A stretch of DNA of 64,000 bases, from the NCBI GenBank assembly GCA_028551475.1, contig CM052361.1, forward strand, positions 7,447,501-7,511,500. The letters run 5' to 3'. The stretch comes from Casuarina equisetifolia (Eukaryota > Streptophyta > Magnoliopsida > Fagales > Casuarinaceae). Positions 36,001 to 48,828 of the stretch are shown in pieces. The notes under the pieces are model-generated. The model made no database searches. It was given only the letters and a program-made list of their open reading frames with translations, and had not been told where the DNA came from. Numbering within the stretch: position 1 is the first letter of the stretch; each line of letters opens with the position of its first letter. The position numbers and the translations under genes are program-made.

Positions 36001-38304
36001 CCAATGTGCCCCCTGGGGCCCCAAGCAGAAGATGGGGGAAGGGGAAGGGGGGTGGGGAAGAGACATTGTCAAGACACATGCCTTTTAGTGATGAAAAACG
36101 TTGACATCATGCTGCGTGAACTGAAACTAAGTATCAATTGTCTCCAGACTTGGGTTCAAGCAGCAAAAGTTTGAGGGGGGTCTTCATTTGACAGTCTTAG
36201 ATCTAAATAATACTATTTAGACAAGAAGAAAAATAAGTCCATAAACAAATACCTGTAGTCAAGGCATGCCACTAAAATGTCTCTTTCTGCCAATTGTTGT
36301 CCTAAAAGACTACCCCACGCTTTGTACCTGATGCACATAATTGACTAAAAAACTAAATAAGTGGATTGATATAAAGCAAGGGAATGAATGCTTATTATCT
36401 GTTGTGTCTCACACCATATACTTGACACCAACAAGTGAAGAGAAAAAAATGACAACAAAATAAATTGGCTATAAACTGTTAAGCTAAGAACACTTAACGA
36501 AAGAGTCCCTAAAAATTTTGTATATATGGCTTTGCCCAGATAATTATTTCTGACACTTCACCCCATGTGTCAGTTCAAGTAACAATAGAAAATTCAAAGG
36601 TTTCAGGAAATACAATTACTATATTTTTATTGCCAAATAGCTCCTTGTCAAATGCGATTTGGGAATTATTTTCAATAGCACAGATGAGAAGCACTTGCCA
36701 CCTCAAAGGCTACGTGCTGGTGCCAAATGAAATTGGCAATCCATATTACTATGACTGGAGACTCATGTTGGTACCAAGACTGCAATCAGATAGTATCATA
36801 GCAGTGAACTTTAGACCTACTTTAGGCTTTCAACCATAGAAAGGCATGGCTTTCTTTGTAGCCTTGTTTAGTGCGTGGATTAAGCTACTAGATAACATAA
36901 AAGAAAAAACAACTTTGAAACAAAAAGTAATCCGAAAGCTAGCAGCTATCTCAAATCACTTACCCAATGATCCAGGCTCCACCAGTTACAAATATGACAA
37001 CTGGCTTTGGCTCATCATGGTTTGCAGGAAAATATAGATCCAATCTGTTAAAAATTAATAAGCATTGGTACAACGAAAAATAAAACAGCATTTGCTTGTA
37101 ATACGTAAGCAAGGGAATAGTTTATGAATAACAAAATATAGAAATAGGTCGTTATCACTATCCCAATTAAATACCTATTTCTTGGTTGGTCTCCATAAAC
37201 AACACTTCGCCGGACCTGGCTTGAGAAGAAATAATAATATGCCACTGCAACAAATTAGCAAGCAAGTTATTTTTGGTTTTTTGGGACCACATGCGAATGC
37301 TTGGAATACAAACTTGTTCCTGTGACAGATCAAAGAATAATCTATAAACCATGCGACTTCTTTTCCTTTCTTCATATGGCATACAGAAGAAATCTCCAAC
37401 ACGCAGTGTCCTTCATTATCTATTATGAAACTAAGTAATCAAACAAGGAGCAAGAACAATAGGAATTAAAAAGAGAGAGAGGGAGAGAGGCCAACCTTGA
37501 AGAAATCCGGGCATAAGTAGCAACGCATAACAACCAAGCGCAACTAATCTTGTGATCCACCGGTAGCCTACCCTGAATAAAAAGAAATGATTAAATAAAA
37601 GACGATAGCCGCGCAAAATCAAATAACACCAAAGCCCAAACGTTTTCCGTGTCATTCCATCCTTAAGGTCACCAAAGAAAACAAACACTTCCATCCATCA
37701 ATCGTTGTTCTCATCTGTTCAGACAGTTAAACCAAAGTAACGAACCACATGCCGCACACCAAACTGGGCCAAGAACTCTTGTTTTAGAGTCAGTGCAAAT
37801 GTAACAGATATTTCACCCGAAGACAATCAATCATGATAAAACCTTAACATCCATTTATGCAGTCCGTCTTCTCTTAGTATTAGCCTGAACTTCCACAAAA
37901 CCATCATCCACTCATGCTAAGAAGCCACTCAAGAAAAGAAAAGAAAAAAGAGAAGAGAAAGAACTCCCAACAGTTACGCCGAAGTTAAGGAATTCTTATG
38001 TCAAAATTCAAAATTTCCACTTTCCTTTTCTCGTTTGATTCTCTAGGAATCAATCAGGGAATGCTATATTTCAAATAAAATTGTACCCGAGATATCGGAG
38101 AAGTGTGAAGCTGAGCCGGGTGATCAGGTAAGTCTCAGCGGCAGCGTGACCGAGATCTTGGCTGAAAGACTGAGTCCGCTTGGGGAAGCATGGGGCGGGC
38201 CCAGGCATCCCGGATGGTCGACGCCGACGCTGGTGGCTTCTGGTGAGAGTGGAGTAGCCAAGGACCTGAGAAGAATGCAAGGGATGGGTGTCGACGTCAT
38301 TCAT
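33063..38304 (-). CDS. ICME: isoprenylcysteine alpha-carbonyl methylesterase (ICME/PCME)
   Basis: Eleven exons join in frame: 38304-38087, 37572-37496, 37244-37175, 37044-36964, 36327-36253, 35661-35560, 35478-35332, 34094-34029, 33926-33783, 33536-33446, 33224-33063, giving 410 aa (Arabidopsis ICME, At5g15860, is 427 by memory). The enzyme removes the methyl ester from the C-terminal prenylcysteine of CaaX proteins, reversing ICMT on endomembranes; in Arabidopsis it modulates abscisic acid signalling. Visible: a hydrophobic segment at about residues 80-100 ([17 protein letters not shown]), oxyanion-loop TGGAWIIG, nucleophile elbow GQSAG (Ser215), acid in GTSDYSIP (Asp319) and His in GKTHTDLF (His351), a complete alpha/beta-hydrolase triad. 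The C-terminus [19 protein letters not shown] is as in the family. Worn fragments of its 3' end occur in the repeats to the left. Confidence 0.95.
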
Positions 38305-39640
38305 ATCTTCTTTTCCCTCCGTCTTCGGATATTGAATAAAAGGAATTGGGCGGTGGCGATGAGTACTTATAGTAAAGAAATGGGGGAGAGGATCTGAGAT
38401 CGGAGTTCTGAGACGGAATCCTGCTCTGTTCTGCGTAGTGTTGCAGTTCGTTAGAACGAATATTTTGAATTTTGGAGAGACAACACCTCGCGGCCTCTAG
38501 AAATTCTTGTAGCGAACCAAATCGCGCCACGAGAACGCGGGGCCGACACTCGATTACTTGTTCTAATTCCCTCGTAGAATCTCTACTTCCTTCTTCCGAG
38601 TTCGGCGAGCATCCTCATCCTGTTCAATGTGATTTGCGTAGTTCGTAAGGACATTTACAGGCCAAAAAGCAACTGCTACGCGTCTGCAGACGGCTGCCGT
38701 GACCGAAGCAGTGGACGAATTTTGCAAGCCTTTGAAAGGATTCGTGGAGGCAATTTCCTTGGTTGCGTAACCGACCCTTTTTGAATTTGGTGGGTGCGGT
38801 TGGCAGGTGTCATCTTGTGCAGCTGCTCCACAATGTGCGGCCGAATCACATCCCCCTGGCCACACACCATACCCTTCCATTTCGGCTGTGGACTCGCTTT
38901 GTTGTCCTTTTCTTCATATTTTTTATGAATAACTTCCCACGAAGGGGCGCCAATCGGCCATGTTCTCACGTAGCCATACAGCTAGATTGCAGGCCGGACG
39001 CTCAGAATTGAACATGGGGACCTCATCAGATTGGATCAGCTTTCCACGCCTCACAAAATATACATTTTGGTGTTCCGCTTTTCGATGATGCTCCAAAGTT
39101 TTCCACTACGGAGCCTTTTTCTTTGTGTCTTGTATTTTCACATCATTTCCTGACAGTTTACGATATCTCAATCAATGCTAGCTACTTTTGCCCGAAATAT
39201 TAAGAAAATGAATGAAACTTCGCACCACTCTCAATTAGACTGCTAGAGTGAAGCTTCAATGCACTAGCGAAGAACTCTACCTTCATTGTTGGTGGGCTGA
39301 ACCATCACGAAAGTAAGTTATAGGCAATAATTCAACCACAATTAACTTCATTAAGTTTTGGGCAATAATTCAACCACAATTGACTTCATTATGTCAGGCA
39401 TAGCTGGGGAATATCTCATCTTTCATATCACCAGTAATTTTTGTGTCACAATCTGAAATTAAATGATTCATTTGTAAACTAATCCATATTTCAGTGTTAT
39501 ACTTCATACTTGGGTCCAAACATCGCGATAATGAAAGATTTGTCATAAAAATGACATAAGTTATTCCTTTTAGATAAACGGTTCAAGCAAAGCCCAGCGG
39601 AACATATTTTCGTCCCCTTTGCTCTCTTTGACGCAGCCTT
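38305..39640. other. spacer between ICME start and TMEM33-like stop
   Basis: Should contain the ICME promoter and leader. Open frames at 38563-38969 (minus) match no family I know. A 39-base direct tandem duplication lies at 39321-39390. The rest is plain AT-rich sequence. Confidence 0.45.
39321..39390. repeat. 39-bp direct tandem duplication
   Basis: GGCAATAATTCAACCACAAT recurs 39 bases apart with one substitution soon after (aacttcatta against gacttcatta). Confidence 0.85.
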
Positions 39641-42600
39641 CTACCTGAACCACCATCTCTGGGCAGCAGAAATTGGACCATTCAAGAATGGGGCGTAGCG
39701 ATGGACAAGCGGATTAACAGTCCGCCCAATCTTTGCCCATACGCTGTTATGATAACCAGCAGTGACGGGGGCATGATACATGAGCTTCAGTAGCTGTCAA
39801 AAAGTTCTCAAGACAATCAAAGGCAAGAAAAACATAGGATGCCATTCACCGCAATGCAAAAGTTAACACATGATCTAAGAAAATAGGATCATATAGCAGC
39901 CCCCCAAAAAAAAATATCCACTATGTTTTTGAACCTTCGTTAAAATCCCACGTACAACAGAAATCAACCAGATTTTGCATGCTGAAAATTTTTCAAAACC
40001 GCTTCTTGTAGGTCTATAGACATTTTCACAATTAAATCACGAGGTATAATCCCAGTTTTCTCCTCTTAGTGAACATAAGTGGGACATCAAATCCATCCAT
40101 TTGATATTGCTTTTTCCATAACCTACAGCTAACAGCACTTCTGAACAAATAAGAGGAGGAAAAAAAAAGCCTACAAATGAAGAATGACAATTGAAACAAA
40201 CCTGCCAGTACATGAAAGTTTGTATTAGGTTCCGTTGCCACCTGCATAATCATAATTTAAGAATTTGAGAGACTCGAGAAGTCGGTAAAAAAGCACAACA
40301 CTGAAAGGAAACAAGTATCCGCAGTATTTGAAAAAAGATATCATTTGAAATCTCACGAGAACAAGGAGACAATCAGTAGGAAGCCAAGTCCAATCTCAGC
40401 ATGTGAAGACAGAATGCTGAGGGTAGTTGTGTTTGACTCCACCCAAACGCATGGCTCTTCCAAGTACTTCCTATTAAGATGGAGAAAAAGAATAAATAAA
40501 TTATAAGGGGCTCACATAAGAGAATTGACACAATTACATGTTTTAACTTGGACATCAAAGAAAGCTCGCAGGCAGATAACCTGTATCCCATGAAAACTGG
40601 AACAAAGCCTCACAACGATTATATTGTATCCAGAGTTCTTATACCATCTAGTTTGAGTTTACCAAAATTTTGAATTACAGTTGCAAACCTTCCCGATAGT
40701 ATCTGGCTAGCAATACTCTCGAAGTTTATCGTGAAAACAGGCCTACATTCTGTTAAACCAAACATAAAGGACCAATTTTTACAATAATCCTAAGCAAATT
40801 CAGGGATAACAACAACCCATGCTCCAACAATTCTCCATAATATCACTTAATTAAATTCATATAACAGAAGACATTTAATGAAATGTCAAAAAGCAAGCAA
40901 CAAGGTTATATAAATGAGGAAAGCCAAATAAGACAGAATCTAGGAATCAAGAAAATCCAACTAAAAAACCAAATACCCAACCCAAGGCATATCACAAAAG
41001 TTTCATAACTTCCCCACCTGTACAAGGAGGAACGACTGAAATTGCGCCTAAGGAACTTTGCAACATGTTCAAGAGCTCGACATAAAACAGGAATCAAGGC
41101 AACTGCAAAAAAAATCACCTCATCATGCTAGGCACAACTAGAAAAAAGGATTGATTCAACAATCTTGACAGAGGACCAAAAGATGAACTTCAAGAAAGAA
41201 TTCAAGGGAAGAAGTAAGGAAAAAAAAAATGAAGAGCCTAAGCAATTCTCACACTTAAGGCATAGATTTGAAGTGACAAAGATAAGACAGTAGATGAAGT
41301 AGATGAAATCCTTGGTTGCAATGATTGACTGAAAGTAAGCTTGCAAAGCCTGCGCATTCCATGCCCTGGGTTTCTGCAACAAAATAAGAATAGCAATTGA
41401 AGTTGAAGGAAAGAAACCATCTATGGAGTGAAAAGTTACAAGGGTAGCAAAACAGGAGGGGAGAGGGAGGGGGGGGTTTGGAAATTTACCCCGTAAAGTA
41501 AATACAAGGAATACAGAGAGGAACATGCAGTGCCCAACAAGGAAAGCCGAAAAGCCCTTTGTGAAAGACTTTTAGGTACCAACGGGAAAATTGCAAGCAC
41601 CGCCACAACAAACACCTGCATTTCCAAAAAGAAAGTAGAAGCAATATTACCACAAGTCCAGAGACAGTAAAGAATTCATTGTACAGAAATCCAAGTTCAA
41701 ACATAAAAAAAAAAAAAATATACTCAGAATCACCGTAAATTACTGTGAAGCAGTTTCTTTATAAGGTTTAATCTATAATTAAGGTGCCTTAGTGTATTTC
41801 TTCTGATCTGAACTTGGCTAGATGTATTAGTTGTGCAAATTTTCAATGACAAATTTTTCTCCAAAAAACAAGAAAAAAGGATACTCATAATGACAAGTTA
41901 AAAATACCAGAGCAGCTAGAGCTGAGCACATAGGGGTGAACTTTATGAAATGCTCATGTAAATGAGTGATTGTTTAGTCAACAGAGAATCAGTAAACGAG
42001 TTAAAAATTTTACTACAAGGATTCTAACAATCAATAGAGATGAGCATTTGACACTCCCAACTAGCCTGTCTATAAGGCTGGAATTGATATGACTATAATG
42101 CTGTTTTGGACAGCTAATGGGTTTTGGAAACCCTTTTGTCGCCCCTCAAAAGCAGTCAGAATACAAGTTCTGAAATGCACAGAGGAAAAAGAGGTAAAAA
42201 GATGTAATGGAACAGATAAGAATGAAAAGTTTGTGGAAAGTTCATGGGAGGAATTGGAGTGTTAATTTGTCAAATTATTGGATGCACGCATCAACTAGCT
42301 TTCATTATACCCAAGCATTCACTGAGAACTGAATTGTTTGCCGATCCCAGCGCAGAGAGCCAGGATTTGGGGTAGCAGTTGCTGAAGCCCCTGAATTTTG
42401 AGTTGTTGAACCTACAACAATATTAAGGTCCAATTAAACAGCAAGATCAATGTTAATATCAGCGAAAAGAAACTGCAGTAAGGAAATTTGGGAATTTTTC
42501 ATTTCTATTATGGATAAAAGATGGAAAAAAAAATATAAATCATCCACCTGAGCTACGTTGTCGAGTTTGGGCATTTGAAGATGTTGATGATGCTGATGGT

Positions 42601-44556
42601 CTTGCTGGCTGAGATGAACTGTTAGTGGACATGGCCTCAACTACAAGACCAGGATCCTGTTTTTGAAATGAAGGTATTGGTAAAGATTATCAAAGTAAAA
42701 GATTTAAAGAAAAACTAGATGAAGAGTCAACCAAAAGAAATGCAGTAAATCTTGTACCTTCCATGTCCTCTAAAATCCAAATTATAGTAACAAAATAAGT
42801 TACATACAGAAAGAACCCACACATAAATCCTTGCACACAATACTCTCAACCCACAAAACAACCTTTATCGCATCCTTCATAATAGAATCTCATGCCTAAA
42901 GCAGAGATTCTATTATGCCCAAATCAGCTGTCCACTCTTTGGTCTAGTAAGGGAAATTCTTTGCTTTATATTACCAAGGAATTCAGGGAAGCAATAACAA
43001 AGAATGTCCATTGGTATACACTCCCTCAAGTAATGAAAAGATGACACACCAATTTTAAAGCGTACAATGGATTCACTTCACATTTCTGTTTACTGTTTCT
43101 TTTCTATAAATAATTCAAGCAGCATTCATGTGGTCCATAACTTCGGTCTTCACCCACAAGAACTAGCAGTGAAAGAGCCATTTCACTTGTAGCTTGTTGG
43201 CAATTACACAATTTTCAACACCTCATTCTTGAACAAGGCAAATCACAAATTCATTTAGATAACCAAAGAAAGATGCAGCAAAATACTAGAAGAAGAAAAA
43301 GAATTCTCCAAATTGGCGGAGCAAAGAATGAAACCTCAAAATGTAGAGTTCCACTTATGAAACCAAATGACAAACAACAAATTTCACAAATAGACTCATC
43401 AAAAACATCTCACTTAAAATGATAACAGTATGTGAACCAAGGAGCAACTAGGGTTGTTTCCTTCCTTTAATCACCTATACTTCCTCATTCAGCTTCCTCC
43501 AAAAGTCCTTTTCCTTTTGCTATAAACAAACCAAGAGACTGCAAAAAGAATGACCTTCCCAAATAACTGACAACTCCACACAAGACAAAGCATTTATATT
43601 TCACTTTACTAAAGACTCAAATCCCAATCCATTTAATAAGAAAGACTATCCCAATCCCTTTAATAAGAAAGACTAACTCCCTAGAAGCATTACAAAACAG
43701 AAAAAACATAGTCAAAATCTTGAAATCACGGCATAGCAATACGATCACAGTCGTAGTCAACAGGCAAAACCAAAACTCATCCACATTACACGGCAAGGAA
43801 AAAGAAAAAAAGAAAAGGACGAAACCAACTGCAATCCATCTTAGTTGACCAAGAAATCAAAACCCCAAGAGACAAAACGAACACACACCAGATGGGATTC
43901 AAGGGCTTCGGTACTTATTTATCTAAAAACCCCACACCAAAGATCGACAATCAAGCATTGATTACACTAGAGAGAAATAATGGCAGTAACTTACTCGCAA
44001 TTAAAGACTGAAGTTAAAAAACTAATCAATGAAAAAAAAAATCCATAGAACATAAAAAATGAGATAGAACAATTACAATCCGGAGGACCCAAACCAGCAG
44101 GAAAAAATAAATAAATAAATAAAACCAAGTTTGAGATTCAAGGTTTACACTCCAGAAAATCAAAGACAGTCAATTCAAAACTAACTAACAATGTCCAAAA
44201 CCAGTCATCCACAAAACACAAAATAATTGCTAAAACACAGTCAACAACCCAGGACAAGAGGCAAAAGAAGAAAAAAGCAGATGGAGATTTCGCATATCAG
44301 AAGTCCTAATTCCACAGAGAAAAAACCCATAATCAAACCCACGATAACGATAGAGAAGAATGGGTGGAGTACGTACGATGTAGCGCTGGTAGAACTTGCG
44401 CTTGAAGTGGTCGACAACATCTGGACGCGAGGCCATGTGTGGAGGGATGAGGATGTTAGACCAGTAGTCAGCCCATCTGGGGTCGTTATCGTAGTCGTAG
44501 GCCGCTGCTGCTATTCTCTTCAGCCTCTGCGGATCCTCTGTTCTCTCTTCCTCCAT
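39641..44556 (-). CDS. TMEM33/POM33-family membrane protein (At3g02420-like)
   Basis: Nine exons join in frame: 44556-44377, 42656-42548, 42411-42311, 41615-41490, 41373-41253, 41102-41018, 40470-40357, 40241-40202, 39793-39641; product 342 aa. The match to Arabidopsis At3g02420 by memory is near complete (AAYDYDNDPRWADYWSN, PHMASRPDVVDHFKRKFYQR, FLRRNFSRSSLY, CVWVESNTTTLSILSSHAEI, QRWWFR at the end). In animals and yeast this family (TMEM33, Pom33, Per33) sits in the ER and nuclear envelope, shaping ER tubules and contacting nuclear pores; the plant role is inferred. Hydrophobic segments start at VFVVAVLAIFPLV, at DFIYFIYCLIFVT and at IGLGFLLIVSLF. A Ser-rich linker (SSSQPARPSASSTSSN) separates the cytosolic N-part. 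Intron 1 is long (1.7 kb). The start at MEEERTED fits homologues; an upstream in-frame Met (44592) is less likely. Confidence 0.93.
42878..42917. repeat. perfect 14-bp inverted repeat in intron 1
   Basis: CATAATAGAATCTC (42878-42891) and GAGATTCTATTATG (42904-42917) are exact reverse complements around a 12-base loop, inside intron 1 of the TMEM33-like gene. Confidence 0.9.
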
Positions 44557-45629
44557 TTCTCCTCTTCTCGTCCTTCTCTCCTTCTCAGACAAGAACTGCT
44601 TCCACTGTTCCCACTCGTATTTCTAATTTTTACCATAGTCACGAAAAGAGGTCATCACGCCCCCCACCCCCTCACGCCTTCCGCGACGTCGTTTGATAGA
44701 AGTCTTTATTTTATTTATCCGATAAGTCTTCTCTGCGGGCGGCATTATTCTCTTGAGGATGGAATCTTTGGCCTGCGACGCATTTTGTGGGGCTGTGCTT
44801 ATTTTGTTTTATTTATCAGATAAACACAAGAGAAACGAGTAAACTAATTACAATTACTCCGAGAACAGTAAAAGGTTTTAAAATAAAGTATATGGGAAAT
44901 GCTATTTTCTACATTTGTGAAAGGTCTCTACTACTTCTTAAAAATTTTGTTTCAATAAATAAAATAATTGTCTCAACTTATAAAGTATATTAATATCTTA
45001 TTTCTAATGTAAGATTTTGTTATCTAATACTTTCTCGTAATCTAAGTTTGATATTAGAAGAACTAGTTCTAATACTATATAAAAAGGCCCAAGTTCATCT
45101 TTCCTAAAAAGGTTTTCAGTGAAAACTTTATAATGTATATAACAAATTTTTTCCTTTCGTATATAAAATTTTATTATCCAAAAAAAAACTCTATATTAGA
45201 AGTGAGAATATGGGCATTTAATCTTATAAGTGATGAAATTTTTTTAAGATTTTGATATAAACCTTCACACTTTAATATAATTTCAAAGTCAAGAATAGAC
45301 ATTTACTTTGTGAACTCCTATATCTCAAAGTTGGGCTTCTTTTCATGTACAAAGCTTATATCAGCATATACACACAATAATGAGTATTGAAGTTAAATGT
45401 TATCTCATATTAAAAGTAAAAGAATGAGTCTTTAGTCTTGTAAAGTGATGAAATTTTTTTACTTAATAATTTAAAATTTTGGAATAAATTCTCAACTTCA
45501 ATTGAATCTCAAACTCAATCTACGTATAGTGAAAGCGGAAACATGATTTCCAACAAGTGGGGTATGATGTAGGTTACGATTCAAAGGTGGCTACTATTAA
45601 GCCCCATATATAAAACTATGTTAATATAA
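44557..45629. other. spacer, TMEM33-like promoter side
   Basis: The first few hundred bases should hold the promoter and leader of the TMEM33-like gene. Beyond that is AT-rich sequence with no gene. An open frame on the plus strand (44227-44823) is the antisense of exon 1 and its leader. Confidence 0.4.
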
Positions 45630-45830
45630 TTGTGAGTGGGTGATAGAATAATCCGTGATACACATGGAGAAAAAGAGCTGGAAAAACGAGTGGCAATACC
45701 TAGCTTGCAGGTGCAAAAGCAGGGCATGCGATTCTGTCTGTCATGGTGCTTTGGGAAAAGTTTATGGGACAAAATCATTTTCGAAGGTGATGCTCCTATT
45801 CTAGTCCTGACATTGGTGCCGATTTAAAGG
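45630..45830 (+). mobile_element. RNase H-like (RVT_3) fragment of non-LTR origin
   Basis: The plus strand reads IIRDTHGE near its start and DKIIFEGDAPILV near its end, the two ends of the RVT_3 RNase H-like domain carried by plant LINEs and related domesticated copies. The middle is worn and the first catalytic motif is not visible. It is a short orphan fragment. Confidence 0.5.
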
Positions 45831-46510
45831 TTAGATTATCCTCGAAGAGTGTTGGCTCTGTCGTTCCACTGGAACGGGCACGTTGCCAGAGTTCAACTTA
45901 CCCCAAGTTGAATGTTTTATTCAAAGCTTCTTGCTCATTTTCAGAGTAGAATCTCTCTCGATTATTGACACCGTACAAATTACTCGATTATACTGTATAT
46001 CAGTCTTCCATTGTCAATATATTCGATATATTTTTGTAGAATGAAATGAAGTTTTTAAATTGATATTTAAATGTAAAAATTATCTTTTAACTCATAGATT
46101 AATTTTAATGTTAATTTTTCATATGATATTAAAGTCCAAATTGATCATTTCAATCATATTCAACTTTAAGTTCTTAAAATATATTTGGTGGACTTGAATA
46201 ATTATTTCACTACATATAATCTTAATATGTTCGATGTATTGAAAAGTATTAAGAATAAAAATTACACTTAAGAAAAAATTCTTAAATATTATCTAAATAT
46301 AAAAATTATTTCTTAGCTCATGATTAAGTTTTTTATTTAAAATTTGGGTTAATTTTAATGATTTTCATAACTTAATTTCAAAAAAGGAAATTTTAAATTT
46401 CACTGCTCTTCCAAGGGACTCGAGTATTCTTGTACAAGACAGTGAAGCTAAAGTTCTTTCTCTCGCTCTCTCTCTAATGATTTGTTCCGAAAGGAACTTT
46501 TTTCCGGCTC
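45831..46510. other. AT-rich spacer downstream of the CCR-like gene
   Basis: No gene recognised. A roughly 40-base imperfect direct repeat (around 46055-46093 and 46283-46322, ending CTTAGCTCAT or TTAACTCAT) is present. A CT microsatellite lies near 46458-46475. Confidence 0.4.
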
Positions 46511-48828
46511 TCACCATGGGATTTTGCAGCACTGTTTGCAAGATAAGCGAGGAGAAGCTGGTGAAATCAGTTTCGAAAGCTTCGAGTTATCAACGTTGCT
46601 ATGTATTTCTTGGTCTCCTTCTAGAAACACTTCGTCCCTTCCTCCTGACAGTAAACCATGCATGTTCAACCCATTTTCCAGTTCAATGGCCTCCTCCAAT
46701 CTTCGTACCACTCTTTCGAAGCAAAAGTATCTTCCACAAGCTCCGCGATTCATTGACTCGTAAACCTGGGCATGCGCCGCCGCCACCTTTTTAACATCTC
46801 CAATGGCCAGGACGCCTCGCTGTAGCATGACCCTGCCACCTTTAAAACAAATTTGTATTGGCAAAACGAAAAAACGAAGTTACCTCCGTAATATCCATCG
46901 TTAAATACTTCAATACTGAAACATGATATGTTGCTGAAACACTGTATATCCTGTGGACTTTTTGAGAAGAAACATAGAAGGTGGGATCGAACATTGAGTG
47001 AAAAGTGGAGCAGAAGTGATAAAATGTCAGGTACCTTTAAGGTATGGTACAGAGGTTTCTTGGTGAGCTTTTGGGAATGAGGGAGCCATGAGTAATCCAG
47101 GGCACACTGTGACAAGCTCCACTTCCATTTCTTTAGACTTGCTCCAGGCAGCCTTCTCTGCCTTCGTCTTACCCAAGGCGAACCATAGCTGTTCATCAAA
47201 ACTATTGATGCCGTTTAGCAACTAGACCCAAAAATAGCCATCACTGAAAACATTATGTTATGTACAAACTGTTTCCAGGGAGAAAACAGGAATCTCCTCT
47301 CTTTTAAGTACCTTGTTTTCTCTGCAGAACTCCTCATCACTCCAAGTAGTCTCATCAACAACCACGTCTACATTGTCACCTTTCCAGATAGAAGCAAGAA
47401 GAGAAGAGGTAAAAATACATCTTTTTACAGATGCTGCTCTACCACAAGCTTCAATGACATTCTTTGCTCCTTCAGCCTCAATAAATGCCATCCGTTCCTG
47501 AAAATCATCATGCAAATGATGCAGAAAATACAGGAGTTATTGGCTTACGAATTGTGTCATGGATTATGATTGAGCTGTTTTGGGGTTTCATTACTAGATC
47601 TGGTCTACTCTCTCATGGTAATAGAAAAACAATTCTTGTCATTCTGGATGACAAGAATTAATCTCACCGTGAACTTCTTATAAAAGACCACTTAAATGCT
47701 GATCTTACTCCAGCATGTTAGAGCCTGAGGCTAAAAGGTCCAGTTTATTCTCAAGTGACTAGTTTTTACTTGACCAACCGGTGAGTTAAAAGCTTTATGG
47801 AAATTACAATCAAAATCAAATATTTTATATTTCATCATTTCAAATGATTGTTGAAGATGGGATTATTATACTTGGATAAGTAGAAAAAGTTCACATAATC
47901 GAGTAAGACAGAATAGAACTTACAGAATAACCAGAGATCCCATGCGGATCGACAAAAGAGGAGGTATGAAAAATAGCGTGACAACCTCTGAAGGCATCAC
48001 TAAGATCATCCACGTCTCCCATGTTTGCCACCACAACACTTTCTAGTTGATCTATCTCTTCGGCTCTTAGCATCTCCTTCATGTCATCAAAATCAACTAT
48101 TGGGAAAAGAAAAGTCAGTAACAAATGAAAGCCACAAAGTCTGTTAGCCCTGCTTCTAAGTTCTGACAAATGTCAACTTAAATCTGGCCTTGGCTGGTCT
48201 CAGAACCCATCAGCGTTCAGAGTTCCAGATGAGAAGATGAAGAAACATGGATCCTAAGATCAGGATCCTGATCTTTGTACCAGTTGCCTCGTACTTTCAC
48301 CCTTAACGGGATCCAGAGGGTGGTCTACCAGCAGACTGCTAGTCACTTTCAGGTCAGATTTTGTTTTTAAGGGACTGCAGGTTTACAGTGTGTCCCAACT
48401 TTCGAAGTAAGTGTAAAACTAAACGTAGAATTAAATTAGGAGAAGTACAGCACATGCTGAGGCTGGTACAGCCATGCATCTCTTCTGAAAAAAGAGAGTA
48501 ACTATCATTACGTTAGTGTTTAGCCTTTTAAAATTAGTTTTCTTCGGTTGTTTGTTCAATTCAACAAGTTTAGCAGTTGTTCCAGCTCCATAATTAATAT
48601 TTGAATCAAGGAAACACTTCAAGTACCTTGGTTTTGAATAGTTACACGAAGGGGATAACCCAGAGACAAGAGCTCCTTCACGATGTGGGATCCAAGGTAA
48701 GAGTTCCCAGTTGTCACGCAAACCAATTCCCTCTTTCTTGCACTCAGACTGCAGACACTGGAATAAGAAATGCAACTTTCTTGTTCCTCCTTCAAAGGTC
48801 GCCATACCATCAGATTGAGTCCTACCAT
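46511..48828 (-). CDS. cinnamoyl-CoA reductase-like protein (extended SDR)
   Basis: Five exons join in frame: 48828-48627, 48096-47924, 47497-47312, 47188-47035, 46839-46511; product 347 aa. It is an NAD(P)-binding Rossmann protein of the CCR/DFR group, closest to the CCR-like class that includes Arabidopsis At4g30470 and rice SNL6, not to lignin CCR itself. Visible: the cofactor motif VCVTTGNSYLGSHIV (residues about 36-50), a conserved HTSSFVDP, the Ser of IFTSSL (Ser156/157) and CPGLLMAP. Where the catalytic Tyr-x3-Lys is expected (LWYALGK in relatives), this copy reads LWFALGK: Phe190 with Lys194 kept. The lignin CCR signature NWYCYGK is absent. Loss of the Tyr makes normal reduction doubtful. 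The start at MVGLNLMVW is the first Met in frame below a CT repeat; a Met 6 codons later is also possible. Confidence 0.85.

Noticed and set aside
38563-38969. Two overlapping minus frames of about 100 codons upstream of ICME
   Set aside because: No recognisable domain, mutually overlapping frames and no splice context; treated as spacer.
44227-44823. 198-codon plus frame over the TMEM33-like first exon
   Set aside because: Antisense of a well-supported exon and its leader; no domain recognised.
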